Source of the DNA: Arcicella rosea
GTDB taxonomy: Bacteria > Bacteroidota > Bacteroidia > Cytophagales > Spirosomataceae
NCBI RefSeq assembly: GCF_014204325.1
Contig: NZ_JACHKT010000024.1
Location: 19,988 to 83,987, forward strand
Length of the DNA: 64,000 nt
Direction of reading: 5' to 3'
The notes below the pieces were generated by a model, which ran no database searches, was not told the DNA's origin, and saw nothing but the letters and a program-made list of their open reading frames with translations. A program made the translations under genes and the position numbers. Shown one piece after another: positions 36,678 through 45,413 of this stretch (within the stretch, counting starts at the first letter, position 1; each line of letters opens with the position of its first letter).

Positions 36678-38030
36678 TTAAGAAGTAAGAACAGGTGGTT
36701 GAACAGGTGAAAGTTTATCTTCAGATGAATTATTTTCTGGACTTTTCTCTAAATATTTAATTCCCAAAAAACGAATAGCTACTCCAAAAATAAACCAGTA
36801 AGAAGTTCCGTAAGGTTCACCTCCAGTAAAAATTCCTACAAAGTAAGTCATATAAAAGTATGCTATAAAACAAGCAAAGGGATTGATTTTCCACTTTAAT
36901 GTATAGATAGCCTCTTTAAAAATCATGTAATTGAATAACGAAAATGAAACAATTCCTGCAACACCTAAATCTACAAATGTTTCAATAATCGGAACATCTA
37001 CATAAATAAATCTAAAACCTCCACCGAGGATAAAAGCATAAGGTATTTCAGAAAAAATAAATATAATATTATCAATATTGTTTACTCTTCCTAATGCCGA
37101 GTAATCTACTGTTTTTTCATCTTGTAATCCAAAAGCTGTTAACAAAGCTCTTGAAAAAGTATCGATAAACGTATTAAAATATAAATCAATAATATCAACA
37201 ATTCTTTGTTGTGTACTTATAAAGTAAATTGTTCCAGCTATAAACAAGAAAATACCTATTAAATTGAGGGGCTTAAAAATGCCTTTTATCACTGCTGTCA
37301 AAGATTCTTTTGTAACATTGAAGTATAAAAACAAAGCTACTGAAAATAGGAATGCTAGTAAAAGAGACCTTGCCTGAGCAAGAATAATTACAATTACTGA
37401 TAAAATTATGTTAGCAAATGAAAGTAATTTCCAAAAAACACTTTTAGATTTTAAGAAAAAATAAGACGCAAAAAAACCCGCAAAAGCATTCCTTGCATAT
37501 ACATGAGGGTTTCCACTTGCTGTAGTTGTTCCATCACCAAAAACTACAGTTGCTCTTTGTCCGATAATGAATAAAGGATTCGTTGCCATTGAATAAATCA
37601 AGCATATACTTCCTAAAAAAGTAAGTAAAATAGCGACAGGCAAAAAATAATCAGCAATCTCGTTAGAAACACCCAATATCAAAAAAAAGAATGAAAAAAT
37701 AAAAATAAAGTTCCCTATATCCCTTGTAAAAGCAGTTCGGTCATTATCATATCCAAAAAATGGGTTATAAAACAAACAAGCCAATAACGAAAGAATCAAG
37801 AAAAAACTAGCAACCCTAAAAATAGGAATATTAGGTTTGTAAAACTTTCTAAAAATATCTGTAGGAGAAATCAATAAAATTAAGCCTAAAAATAAACTCC
37901 CTATCGTAAAAGTTGAACTTCCTCCAAAGCCTAAAACTTCTTTGAAAAAGAAGATCAAAGGGTTTCCCATAAATAATATGAACAAACCAAGTGACTGTAT
38001 CGAATATTTAAAATTAAAGTACGCTCTCAT
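36678..38030 (-). CDS. O-antigen polymerase/ligase-like membrane protein
   Basis: A 450-residue protein with about eleven to twelve helices and a larger outside loop (about 285-330). The pattern of helices and the central ARNAFAGFFASYFF and LAQARSLLLAFLFSVALFL segments fit the Wzy polymerase / WaaL ligase superfamily, which joins repeat units or attaches them to lipid A core. Wzy and WaaL cannot be told apart from sequence alone. The short polar C-terminus is Pro/Ser-rich. No Wzx flippase is in the window. Confidence 0.7.
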   Translation of the reverse strand: MRAYFNFKYSIQSLGLFILFMGNPLIFFFKEVLGFGGSSTFTIGSLFLGLILLISPTDIFRKFYKPNIPIFRVASFFLILSLLACLFYNPFFGYDNDRTAFTRDIGNFIFIFSFFFLILGVSNEIADYFLPVAILLTFLGSICLIYSMATNPLFIIGQRATVVFGDGTTTASGNPHVYARNAFAGFFASYFFLKSKSVFWKLLSFANIILSVIVIILAQARSLLLAFLFSVALFLYFNVTKESLTAVIKGIFKPLNLIGIFLFIAGTIYFISTQQRIVDIIDLYFNTFIDTFSRALLTAFGLQDEKTVDYSALGRVNNIDNIIFIFSEIPYAFILGGGFRFIYVDVPIIETFVDLGVAGIVSFSLFNYMIFKEAIYTLKWKINPFACFIAYFYMTYFVGIFTGGEPYGTSYWFIFGVAIRFLGIKYLEKSPENNSSEDKLSPVQPPVLTS

Positions 38031-38057
38031 AATTACAAAAATAACAAATTTAAGCTG

Positions 38058-39800
38058 TTACTCAGCTAGTACTTTACTAAAACCTTTCTGTTCATACACC
38101 CAATACTTTCCTCCTCCGTCTTTCTCAAAAGCTTTAATTGGCTTGTATTTATCTAATTGCTTTGCACTTATCAAATAATGATACTGATTTTCCTCAAATT
38201 TTTGATAAGCTTCGTCCCGAACCATACAATGGCTCATCATACTACTTGTATCAAAGAAATAATAAGTATTAAATCGCTTTGATGAATCAGTATGAACGTT
38301 TTTTAATAAAATTTGATATTCAACATCCATCAATTTTTCATCTTCACTAGCAAAAGCTTGTGCAATAATTGGCAAAGCATTTACTTGTTGAGTAGCATCT
38401 GATACTTGAATTTTCAATAGTTTGCTTAATTTATCTACTCTATAAGCCTCACTGATATTGGCGTGTTTTTCTCTTTCCAAACAGGCTAAATTCTTTGGAA
38501 TAAATCCATCGAAATCTAGCTCCAAAGCAATTGTCTCGTTATTATCTAAAGAATTAATCCATTTAATTGCTTCAGCTAAATTAATTTGCTCAGCAGTCAT
38601 TCTTTTATTATTGCTATAGACTCCATAACCAGAATTTGCAATTAACAACAAGCAAAATACTGTTACCAAATATTTCTTTAAGTATTCCTTTTGCGTTTGA
38701 ACAACTGCAACAAAGCCAAATCCAATTAAGATAATCGACATCATTGTTGCTGGAAAAAGATGTGAAGGATATAATTGAGCTGATTTCAACGAAGTAAATA
38801 AGAAAAACAACAAATTACCTATGTACATAAGTATAATTGTTTTAGAAGGATAAACTTTCAATAAAAACCAAGCTCCAACAACCGTACAAACAGAAAAAAA
38901 GATATTCGTAGGACTCGTTAAAAAGTCCAAAATAAAAGCATAATTAAAAAATGTTGGCATCGGGCTTTGGTGCATTTTGATAAAAATTACACCAAAAAAA
39001 GATTTCAATACCACAAAAGTATCCGTAAGTGCAAATGGAATAAAAGTAAACAAGGCGAAGAGAATTACTAAGAAATAATTCAAATATGTTTTAAACGCAA
39101 TTTTTTGAGCACGTAAATGAACAGCTAAGCTTCCAATGATAAATGGAGTAATAAATAAGAAAATCAATCGCTGAGAAACAGTTACAATAAAAAGTATAAC
39201 TATCGTAGTAGCGATTTGAGGAGTAATTTTCTCAGAAAATAAAATCCTGAGAATAATATAGATAAATAAACTTCCAGAGATCGCTTCTGGTCGGATAAGT
39301 GTAATAGTAACCCAAATAGATTCAACACTAATACATAATAACACCAATATTACTTTGGTATGATTTGTCAACAAAAAGTGAGTTGATTTCAGAATGAACC
39401 GAACAGTATTGAAAAGAATAATTCCAACAATGATAATTTGAGCTGCACGCTCCCAAAGAACAAATTCGTTACGATGATTTAAGTAATAATAAGCATTGTC
39501 ATCAAAAACCTTCAAGAAATCAGTAATCTGGTGAAGTTCAGAGAAATGACTCACAATTTGTGACATACATTGAACAATAAATAGTGTATAAGCAATGAAG
39601 ATACTTGGCAAGCCAGCCCATTCTAACGTTCGTGGAGTGCAACCATACCAAAGGAAAACGCCTGATTCACTAATAAAATGTTCGTCGGTAGTATAAGTAA
39701 CTAATGGAGGAGGAGAAATAATTCCGTAATAAACACTCAGTATTGAAAATAACAACAGCGTTACAGTAGCGATAATCGGCAGATTTTTATAAAAGTTCAT
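38058..39800 (-). CDS. GT-C-type membrane glycosyltransferase (GT39/ArnT-like)
   Basis: A 580-residue protein with about ten to twelve helices in the first 400 residues and a soluble C-terminal domain. The first external loop has YTTDEHFISESG (about 36-47), an acidic DE pair where GT39/PMT-type enzymes keep the catalytic aspartate, close to GCTPRTLEWAG. This suggests transfer from a lipid-linked sugar outside the membrane. It is the first gene of the operon, with TACTTTCG just upstream (near 39818-39825, minus strand) as a weak -7 box. Confidence 0.65.
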   Translation of the reverse strand: MNFYKNLPIIATVTLLLFSILSVYYGIISPPPLVTYTTDEHFISESGVFLWYGCTPRTLEWAGLPSIFIAYTLFIVQCMSQIVSHFSELHQITDFLKVFDDNAYYYLNHRNEFVLWERAAQIIIVGIILFNTVRFILKSTHFLLTNHTKVILVLLCISVESIWVTITLIRPEAISGSLFIYIILRILFSEKITPQIATTIVILFIVTVSQRLIFLFITPFIIGSLAVHLRAQKIAFKTYLNYFLVILFALFTFIPFALTDTFVVLKSFFGVIFIKMHQSPMPTFFNYAFILDFLTSPTNIFFSVCTVVGAWFLLKVYPSKTIILMYIGNLLFFLFTSLKSAQLYPSHLFPATMMSIILIGFGFVAVVQTQKEYLKKYLVTVFCLLLIANSGYGVYSNNKRMTAEQINLAEAIKWINSLDNNETIALELDFDGFIPKNLACLEREKHANISEAYRVDKLSKLLKIQVSDATQQVNALPIIAQAFASEDEKLMDVEYQILLKNVHTDSSKRFNTYYFFDTSSMMSHCMVRDEAYQKFEENQYHYLISAKQLDKYKPIKAFEKDGGGKYWVYEQKGFSKVLAE

Positions 39801-39837
39801 AGGATTAGTTTACATTATCGAAAGTATTTTCCTACAA

Positions 39838-39872
39838 AAAAACCGCTTAGAAAGCGAATCTAAGCGGTTTTT
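39838..39872 (-). terminator. Terminator of the tRNA operon
   Basis: A perfect 14-bp stem (39838-39851 with 39859-39872), core ACCGCTTAGA / TCTAAGCGGT, seven-base loop and T-run on the minus strand. It closes the tRNA operon before the polysaccharide operon. Confidence 0.9.
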
Positions 39873-39881
39873 AATAAAAAG

Positions 39882-39955
39882 TGATTCCATCAGGATTCGA
39901 ACCTGAGACCTACTGCTTAGAAGGCAGTTGCTCTATCCAGCTGAGCTATGGAACC
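39882..39955 (-). tRNA. tRNA-Arg (anticodon TCT)
   Basis: 74 nt. The acceptor stem GGTTCCA / TGGAATC pairs with one G-T, the D arm has AGCTCAGCTGGATAGAGC, the anticodon loop CTTCTAA reads TCT, and the T arm has GGTTCGAATCC. The discriminator is A and CCA is not encoded. Confidence 0.95.
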
Positions 39956-40049
39956 TAAAAAAAATGTGTTAATCTGAGACTATGAAGATGAAAATCAAGG
40001 AAATGTAATTTTCAAATTCTCAAATCTTCAAACTAACACATTTAAAATG

Positions 40050-40123
40050 TCGGGGTGGCAGGATTCGAACCTACGACCTCTTGGTCCCAAACCAAGCGCG
40101 ATACCGGGCTACGCTACACCCCG
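40050..40123 (-). tRNA. tRNA-Pro (anticodon TGG)
   Basis: 74 nt. The acceptor stem CGGGGTG / CACCCCG is perfect, the anticodon stem CTTGG / CCAAG holds loop TTTGGGA with TGG, and the T arm has GGTTCGAATCC. The discriminator is A and CCA is not encoded. A 94-bp gap to tRNA-Arg holds AAATTCTCAAATCTTCAAA word repeats. Confidence 0.95.
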
Positions 40124-40160
40124 AAATATTCCCTTGCTAGAAATAATTAATACTTCTAAG

Positions 40161-40248
40161 CGGAGAGTGAGGGATTCGAACCCTCGGTACCCTTGTGAGG
40201 TACGGCAGTTTAGCAAACGGCTCCTTTCGGCCTCTCAGGCAACTCTCC
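40161..40248 (-). tRNA. tRNA-Ser (anticodon GCT)
   Basis: 88 nt with the long variable arm of serine tRNAs (TACC ... GGTA stem). The acceptor stem GGAGAGT / ACTCTCC is perfect, the anticodon loop contains GCT, the T arm has GGTTCGAATCC, and the discriminator is G. It is the first gene of the tRNA operon. Confidence 0.95.
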
Positions 40249-40561
40249 TTAACACATTTAGTATCGCTTGTGATACTGTCGTTGTGTTTAGGTGATGCAA
40301 AGGTACGGCGATTTTTCTATTTCGCAAGCCCTCTCTCAAAAAAAAATTGAAATAATTTTCACCTTATTTGGTAACATTTTGTTACAAAATTGATAATCAA
40401 AAGGTTATTATACCACTTAGAAGCCAAAAAAATTTTAATATTTTTTCAATATTTTCATCTTGCTCATCTCATTTTTATAAAAATCAGCTTTTGTGTATAG
40501 GGGAAAACTATATTTTGCATGTCAATGTTCTATCAATAATCTTTAAAAATTCTAAGAAAAA
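40249..40561. other. Intergenic region between tRNA operon and lipoprotein gene
   Basis: It holds the tRNA promoter (40298-40327) and a small dyad AGTATC / GATACT (40260-40265 with 40272-40277) in the tRNA leader. The rest, about 40330-40560, is AT-rich and shows no gene; an open frame at 40368-40565 has no recognisable protein character. Confidence 0.5.
40298..40327 (-). promoter_or_regulatory. Promoter of the tRNA operon
   Basis: On the minus strand TTG (40325-40327), a 19-bp spacer and TACCTTTG (40298-40305) match the Bacteroidota vegetative promoter very well. The start point would be near 40292, about 45 nt before tRNA-Ser. Confidence 0.8.
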
Positions 40562-41317
40562 ATGATCCAGTACCTAAAAATATTATGCTACTCATGCTTA
40601 TTTATATCTTGTTCTTCAATAAATATCATGAAAATGCGTCCAATTGAACAAGAAAGTATTGTTGATAATGGTAAAGAAATCGTTAAACAAGAAAATAATG
40701 AGGTAAAAATCGTGGTATCTTACGACGGACGTTATCAAAAATATATGGTTTTCGATGTTGAATTCTTCAATAATACTGATGAACCTCTTACAATTTCACC
40801 AAAAGATTTCAAAGCTATACCTCTTGATGTTAACAAAAATCAATTGGTTTCTGCAAACGGTCAATACACTTATAGTTATGAAGCTATAGAACCCGAAGAA
40901 GAGTTAGGTAAAGTACGCCAAGAAATGAATTATGAGGAAACCAAAATCAAAAGAGCAAAAACAGTCAATACTGTTTTATTCATAGGAGGCATTGTTGCAA
41001 TGATTGCTAGTTCCTCGAATAGAAATCCAGAAAGAGCATGGCGAAATGCGAATATTGGTGAAACAATGGTACAAGTGGCACAAATCAAACGCATTGCCGA
41101 CCATGAACATTATTATTCAAAAATGGATAAACTGAATGGTGAACAACATACTTGGCTAAATGAAAACTTCAAAGCAACTACTTTAGCTCCGCATAGTTCT
41201 ATCCGTGGTGGTATTTTCTTAGAAGCAAATACTCAAGCAAGATACGTTCAACTAAACTATTCATCTGAAAAAAGTAATATCAATTTCTTATTTGAACAAT
41301 GGTTTGAGAAACGGTAA
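40562..41317 (+). CDS. Putative lipoprotein of unknown function
   Basis: A 251-residue protein. Residues 1-16 form a lipoprotein signal with lipobox FISC (Cys about 17). The mature part begins with charged sequence, followed by a beta-rich domain (VKIVVSYDGRYQKYMVFDVEFFNNTDEPLTISP, about 47-80) with the look of an immunoglobulin-like fold. A hydrophobic stretch, VNTVLFIGGIVAMIASSS (about 135-152), suggests a membrane contact. No catalytic motif and no named family is recognised. It is followed by its own terminator. Confidence 0.65.
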   Translation: MIQYLKILCYSCLFISCSSINIMKMRPIEQESIVDNGKEIVKQENNEVKIVVSYDGRYQKYMVFDVEFFNNTDEPLTISPKDFKAIPLDVNKNQLVSANGQYTYSYEAIEPEEELGKVRQEMNYEETKIKRAKTVNTVLFIGGIVAMIASSSNRNPERAWRNANIGETMVQVAQIKRIADHEHYYSKMDKLNGEQHTWLNENFKATTLAPHSSIRGGIFLEANTQARYVQLNYSSEKSNINFLFEQWFEKR

Positions 41318-41342
41318 AATAATACAAATTTGAAATTTTTAT

Positions 41343-41381
41343 AAAGGTTTATTGAAGCAAGTTGGCTTTCAATAAACCTTT
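41343..41381 (+). terminator. Terminator after the lipoprotein gene
   Basis: AAAGGTTTATTGAA (41343-41356) pairs with TTCAATAAACCTTT (41368-41381), an 11-base loop, and further T residues follow. Confidence 0.85.
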
Positions 41382-41510
41382 TTTGATTTTCAATTAAGTG
41401 TATTTGCTTATTTTTTCCCACCTTTGCAGACTTAAAATTGAAAATCAAACGATAGCTTATTTTCAACCTATTTGTTTGGCTTTCAAACAACAATGTAAAA
41501 ATAATATTGC

Positions 41511-42725
41511 ATGGAAATCTTAAAAAGTAGTCGCCTTGATTCGCTACGCTACGATATTCGTGGGCCAGTTTACGAAAAAGCTCTTCAATTACAACGTGAA
41601 GGCTATAAAATTACTTCGTTAAATATTGGCAATCCGGCGACATTTGGTTTTGAAACCCCTGAGGAAATCATTCATGATATTATCATGAACATTCGCAACG
41701 CACAAGGATATGCCGATTCCAGAGGACTTTTCGCCGCCAGAAAGGCAGTTATGCAATATTATCAGAGCCGAGGAGTAAAAAATATTGAAATTGAAGATAT
41801 CTATATAGGTAATGGAGTGAGTGAGTTAATTTCATTAACAATGACTGCTTTGTTGAATCCTCATGATGAAATATTGATTCCTTCGCCTGATTATCCACTT
41901 TGGACAACCTCTGTTGGGCTTGCTGGTGGAACTCCTGTACATTATGTATGTGATGAAGCGTCTGATTGGAATCCTGATTTAAAGGATATTGAATCAAAAA
42001 TTACTAAAAAAACTCGTGGAATTGTTTTGATTAATCCAAACAATCCGACGGGTGCTGTTTATGACAAAGAAATTGTAGAAGGTATTGTTAGACTTGCCGA
42101 CAAACATAAATTGATTGTTTTTGCTGATGAAATTTACGATAAAATCCTTTATGATGGAGCTATTCATCACAGTACAGCGGGAATGTCGGAAGATACTTTA
42201 ATTGTAACAATGGGCGGTATGTCAAAAAATTACCGTGCTGCTGGTTTCCGTGGAGGATGGATGATTTTGACGGGTGCAAAGCATAAGGCTAAATCATATG
42301 TTGAAGGGCTTACTTTTTTAGCTTCAATGCGTTTGTGTGCTAATGTTATTACGCAATATGGTATTCAAACGGCTTTAGGTGGTTATCAGTCAATTAATGA
42401 TTTGGTTGCTCCAACTGGACGTTTGTATAAGCAAATGCACTTAGCTTGTGAAAAACTTGTTTCCATTCCTGGTATAACTTGTGTACGACCAAAAGGTGCT
42501 ATGTACTTATTTCCAAAGTTTGATTTAAAGCAGTTTGATTTCAAAAATGATGGAGATTTCGTACTAAGTTTATTAGAAGATCAACGCATTTTGGTTGTTG
42601 GTGGAAGAGGCTTTAACTTCAAAGAACCAGACCATTTCAGAATCGTTTTTCTTCCACATTTAGAGCAATTAGAATTAGCGATGAATAAAATAGCACTTCA
42701 TTTTGATAATCATCGTAAAAAGTAA
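41511..42725 (+). CDS. alaA: Pyridoxal-phosphate aminotransferase, AlaA-like
   Basis: A 404-residue class I/II aminotransferase, very similar throughout to E. coli AlaA (YfbQ), the glutamate-pyruvate (alanine) aminotransferase. Shared segments are YDIRGPVYEKALQLQREG near the start, LNIGNPATFGF, GYADSRGLFAARKAVMQYY, VSELISLTM, INPNNPTGAVY (about 174-184), FADEIYDKILYD (about 205-216) and the PLP-lysine motif GGMSKNYRAAGFRGGW (Lys about 239). Length is nearly identical. The gene stands alone; CACCTTTGC near 41419 is a near match to a -7 box. Confidence 0.88.
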   Translation: MEILKSSRLDSLRYDIRGPVYEKALQLQREGYKITSLNIGNPATFGFETPEEIIHDIIMNIRNAQGYADSRGLFAARKAVMQYYQSRGVKNIEIEDIYIGNGVSELISLTMTALLNPHDEILIPSPDYPLWTTSVGLAGGTPVHYVCDEASDWNPDLKDIESKITKKTRGIVLINPNNPTGAVYDKEIVEGIVRLADKHKLIVFADEIYDKILYDGAIHHSTAGMSEDTLIVTMGGMSKNYRAAGFRGGWMILTGAKHKAKSYVEGLTFLASMRLCANVITQYGIQTALGGYQSINDLVAPTGRLYKQMHLACEKLVSIPGITCVRPKGAMYLFPKFDLKQFDFKNDGDFVLSLLEDQRILVVGGRGFNFKEPDHFRIVFLPHLEQLELAMNKIALHFDNHRKK

Positions 42726-42824
42726 ATTTAGATTTTGGTCAAGATAGATTTTGGTAAGTATCACTTTCAGCTGCTAAATAAGTAATCCAGACCAACAATT
42801 TTTAACATAATTTGTTATCTTCGT

Positions 42825-42858
42825 AAAGAGGTTAGATTTTCAAACATCTAGCCTCTTT
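42825..42858 (+). terminator. Hairpin with T-run between alaA and the transporter gene
   Basis: AAAGAGGTTAGAT (42825-42837) pairs with ATCTAGCCTCTTT (42846-42858) with one G-T pair and is followed by TT. It is 99 bp after alaA and 50 bp before the transporter ATG. It may terminate alaA, or act in the transporter leader, because TATCTTCG (42816-42823), a possible -7 box, directly precedes it. Confidence 0.6.
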
Positions 42859-42907
42859 TTGTATTTATCTGACTTTCTATTTTTATCAATATTCATTCTT
42901 AAAAATA

Positions 42908-43687
42908 ATGAACTCGAAATTTTCTATTCTTAGCTCAAAAAGAAACAAATTATTCATCTTCCTATTTGGTATTTTTTTATCAAATGCTATAGTTGCTGAA
43001 ATTATTGGTGTTAAAATCTTTTCTGTAGAATCTACTTTTGGTTTTAAACCACTTCATTTGCAAACCTTTTTAGGGACTTGGGATATTAACCAAACGGCTG
43101 GAGCATTAAACTGGCCATTTGTATTCATTACTTCTGATATTATTAATGAATATTTTGGTAAAAGAGGCGTTAAAAGAGTATCCTATTTAGCGGCTGGGTT
43201 TATAGCCTACTGCTTTATTGTCATTTATGGTGCTACACTCCTTACTCCTGCTCCTTTTTGGTTAGAAGTAAATAAAGGCACTGACAATTTTAATATTGAT
43301 TATGCTTTTGGGAAAATTTTCAGACAAGGTTTGGGCATTATTATAGGCTCATTAACCGCATTTTTGATTAGTCAGTTATTAGATGCTTATATTTTTCATG
43401 CCATTAGAAAAGTAACAAATGGCAAAAAAATCTGGTTACGTGCCACTGGTTCTACTTTGGTTTCTCAGTTGATTGATAGTTTTGTGGTAATCGGAATTGC
43501 ATTTGTACTTTTTGGTAACTGGACAATTGATCAATGGCTTTCTACTTCATTAAATAGTTATTTGTATAAATTCTTTACGGCGATTTTATTAACGCCAATT
43601 ATTTACTTGGCTCATAATTTGATTGATAAATATCTAGGAAATGAAGTAACAGATAAATTACAAGTTGAAGCAGCTTCTGAAGAGTAA
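42908..43687 (+). CDS. Queuosine precursor transporter (YhhQ family)
   Basis: A 259-residue membrane protein with about six to seven helices of the VUT/YhhQ (ECF-related) family that imports preQ0 or preQ1 for queuosine modification of tRNA. Family marks are NWPFVFITSDIINEYFGKRG (about 63-82) and the late SQLIDSFVVIGIAF (about 188-201) with its conserved Asp. Bacteroidota members have the longer loop seen here between helices (about 38-62). No queuosine biosynthesis gene is adjacent. Confidence 0.85.
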   Translation: MNSKFSILSSKRNKLFIFLFGIFLSNAIVAEIIGVKIFSVESTFGFKPLHLQTFLGTWDINQTAGALNWPFVFITSDIINEYFGKRGVKRVSYLAAGFIAYCFIVIYGATLLTPAPFWLEVNKGTDNFNIDYAFGKIFRQGLGIIIGSLTAFLISQLLDAYIFHAIRKVTNGKKIWLRATGSTLVSQLIDSFVVIGIAFVLFGNWTIDQWLSTSLNSYLYKFFTAILLTPIIYLAHNLIDKYLGNEVTDKLQVEAASEE

Positions 43688-43719
43688 GTTTTCGCTTTAA
43701 TCATACAAGAAAATACACA

Positions 43720-43769
43720 AAAAAGCCATTAACATTCAAACTTAAAGTTTACGATGTTAATGGCTTTTT
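43720..43769. terminator. Bidirectional terminator between transporter and esterase genes
   Basis: A perfect 16-bp stem (43720-43735 with 43754-43769), core AAGCCATTAACAT / ATGTTAATGGCTT, with an 18-base loop holding a small inner stem. It serves two convergent genes. Confidence 0.9.
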
Positions 43770-43789
43770 AAATGACAAAAATATTGGTC

Positions 43790-44518
43790 TTATAAATAAA
43801 GCTGAACCATTTTACGCCAGTATCGAGCTTTGTGAGCTTCTTCGTCCCAAACGTATAATTTATTGACTATTCCTTTTCGCCAGAGAATATCACTAAAATA
43901 CTTATTGTTTTCAAGAAAAGCATCGTCTTCACCGATTGCCAAAATAAACTCTACTCGTCTAAGCTCATTAAGTATTTTTTCATCATTAATGTTGGGGATA
44001 AATTGAGCAGGATTGTTGTAATAAATATTTTCGTCATGATAACCATCAAACAAATCCTTGAAAACACCTACTTGCCAGGTTAAATCATAACGCCCGCTCA
44101 TTCCTACAACCCTTGTAAAAAACTGCGGGTATTTAGTAGCAACATTCATAGCATGATAAGCCCCTAAACTACAACCCGCCGAAATCATTGTCATATCAGG
44201 ATTGATTTCTCTGGTAAATGGCAATACTTCATTAATGATGTACTCTTCGTATTGCATGTGTCTCTGAATACGATAACTCGGCGAACGTTCAACACTATAA
44301 AGGCTTTCAGCATCTACGCTATCAACACAAAAAATCTGTAAATAACCTGCTTCTATTTTATCTTTAATGGCATCAATCACATGCCAATCTTCATAATCAT
44401 AAAAACGAGCTCCACGAGTAGGAAAAAATAAAACCCTAGCGCCGGCATGACCAAAAACTAGCATTTCCATATCTTTCTGTAGATATTTACTAAACCATTT
44501 ATGATATTCTCTTTTCAT
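43790..44518 (-). CDS. Esterase family alpha/beta hydrolase
   Basis: A 242-residue cytoplasmic protein of the Pfam Esterase group (relatives include esterase D and mycolyltransferases). The nucleophile elbow is SAGCSLGAYHA (about 113-123, Ser about 117), preceded by NEVLPFTREINPDMTM. The Asp is probably in IGEDDAF (about 198-204), and the His in WDEEAHKARYW (about 223-233). This short cytoplasmic type is often annotated simply as 'esterase family protein'. The substrate is unknown. It precedes an SGNH hydrolase gene in the minus direction with a 125-bp gap between them. Confidence 0.8.
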   Translation of the reverse strand: MKREYHKWFSKYLQKDMEMLVFGHAGARVLFFPTRGARFYDYEDWHVIDAIKDKIEAGYLQIFCVDSVDAESLYSVERSPSYRIQRHMQYEEYIINEVLPFTREINPDMTMISAGCSLGAYHAMNVATKYPQFFTRVVGMSGRYDLTWQVGVFKDLFDGYHDENIYYNNPAQFIPNINDEKILNELRRVEFILAIGEDDAFLENNKYFSDILWRKGIVNKLYVWDEEAHKARYWRKMVQLYL

Positions 44519-44643
44519 ACTTTTCTAAAATTGTGGTTTAGAAATACTGATAAAAATTAAAATTGATTTGTAAGCATTACCAAAGAATGTATTGTGATAC
44601 GCTTGATAAAAAAATGCTTTCTCAATCATGTTACATTTAGATT

Positions 44644-45249
44644 TTATTGTAAAACAAGCGTTGAAAGATGTCCAACAAGCTTATCTTTCAGTAAATCATG
44701 TCCTAACTTATTGAAATGCAAGCCATCAGACTGATAAAAACTGGCATTCGGACGATGGTTTTCATCTAAGTAAAGATTATAAATATCAATAAAATGCAAT
44801 TGATTACTTCGCTGACTGATTTCTTTTTCAATAATTTTATTGGTATATTTTACTTGGTCGTTCAAATACCAACGTTGTGGACTCGGTTTTATGGAGATGT
44901 AAGTACAATCAATCACTCCAAATCGTCTTTGAATATTTTCAAATAACTGAAACAGAAAAAGATATATTTCTTCTGGATGACGATTGTTACTTAAATCATT
45001 GTCGCCAGCGTAAATAATTACCGAATTAATTTCTTCAAATTGAGCAAACACTCTATCAAAATACCAAGCGCATGCCGACAAAGTAGAACCTCCAAAACCT
45101 AAATTAACAGGAGAAAAATCTTTAAAATCATCATACAAACTATCCCAAAGGGTTATTGTTGAACTTCCATAAAAAGCCGTTTTGGGTTGATATGGTAATT
45201 TCAAATGCTCTTGCTCTAATCTTTTTACTTCGTCTTCGTACCAAAACAT
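44644..45249 (-). CDS. SGNH/GDSL-type hydrolase
   Basis: A 201-residue single-domain hydrolase. The conserved blocks are block I TAFYGSSTITLW (about 23-34, nucleophile Ser in GSS rather than GDS), block II NLGFGGSTL (about 50-58), block III IIYAGDNDLS (about 80-89), and block V DGLHFNKLGH (about 174-183) with the catalytic Asp and His. There is no signal peptide. It could act on acylated sugars or lipids. It is in the same direction as the esterase gene downstream. Confidence 0.85.
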   Translation of the reverse strand: MFWYEDEVKRLEQEHLKLPYQPKTAFYGSSTITLWDSLYDDFKDFSPVNLGFGGSTLSACAWYFDRVFAQFEEINSVIIYAGDNDLSNNRHPEEIYLFLFQLFENIQRRFGVIDCTYISIKPSPQRWYLNDQVKYTNKIIEKEISQRSNQLHFIDIYNLYLDENHRPNASFYQSDGLHFNKLGHDLLKDKLVGHLSTLVLQ

Positions 45250-45413
45250 AGCTTTGAAATTTATATAAATGCAAAAAAAACAGAATTGCTTTTCACAGTG
45301 GTTAGTAAATAGTTAACAAATCATTACGGATTTATCTTGAATTTAAATTTAAATAAAATATTGAAAATCAATTAATTAAACTAGGTAAATTCATACAAAA
45401 ACCTCAGATTTTA

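Noticed and set aside
39882..40248. Attachment site of an integrated element at the tRNA genes
   Set aside because: No integrase gene and no duplicated tRNA end were found within the window.
40047..40295. 82-codon frame across tRNA genes
   Set aside because: It is the reverse strand of tRNA-Pro and tRNA-Ser read as protein.
42825..42858. Possible preQ1 riboswitch before the queuosine precursor transporter
   Set aside because: The 5' AGAGGTT resembles preQ1-I, but the element folds as a full terminator-like stem and lacks the A-rich tail needed for the pseudoknot.
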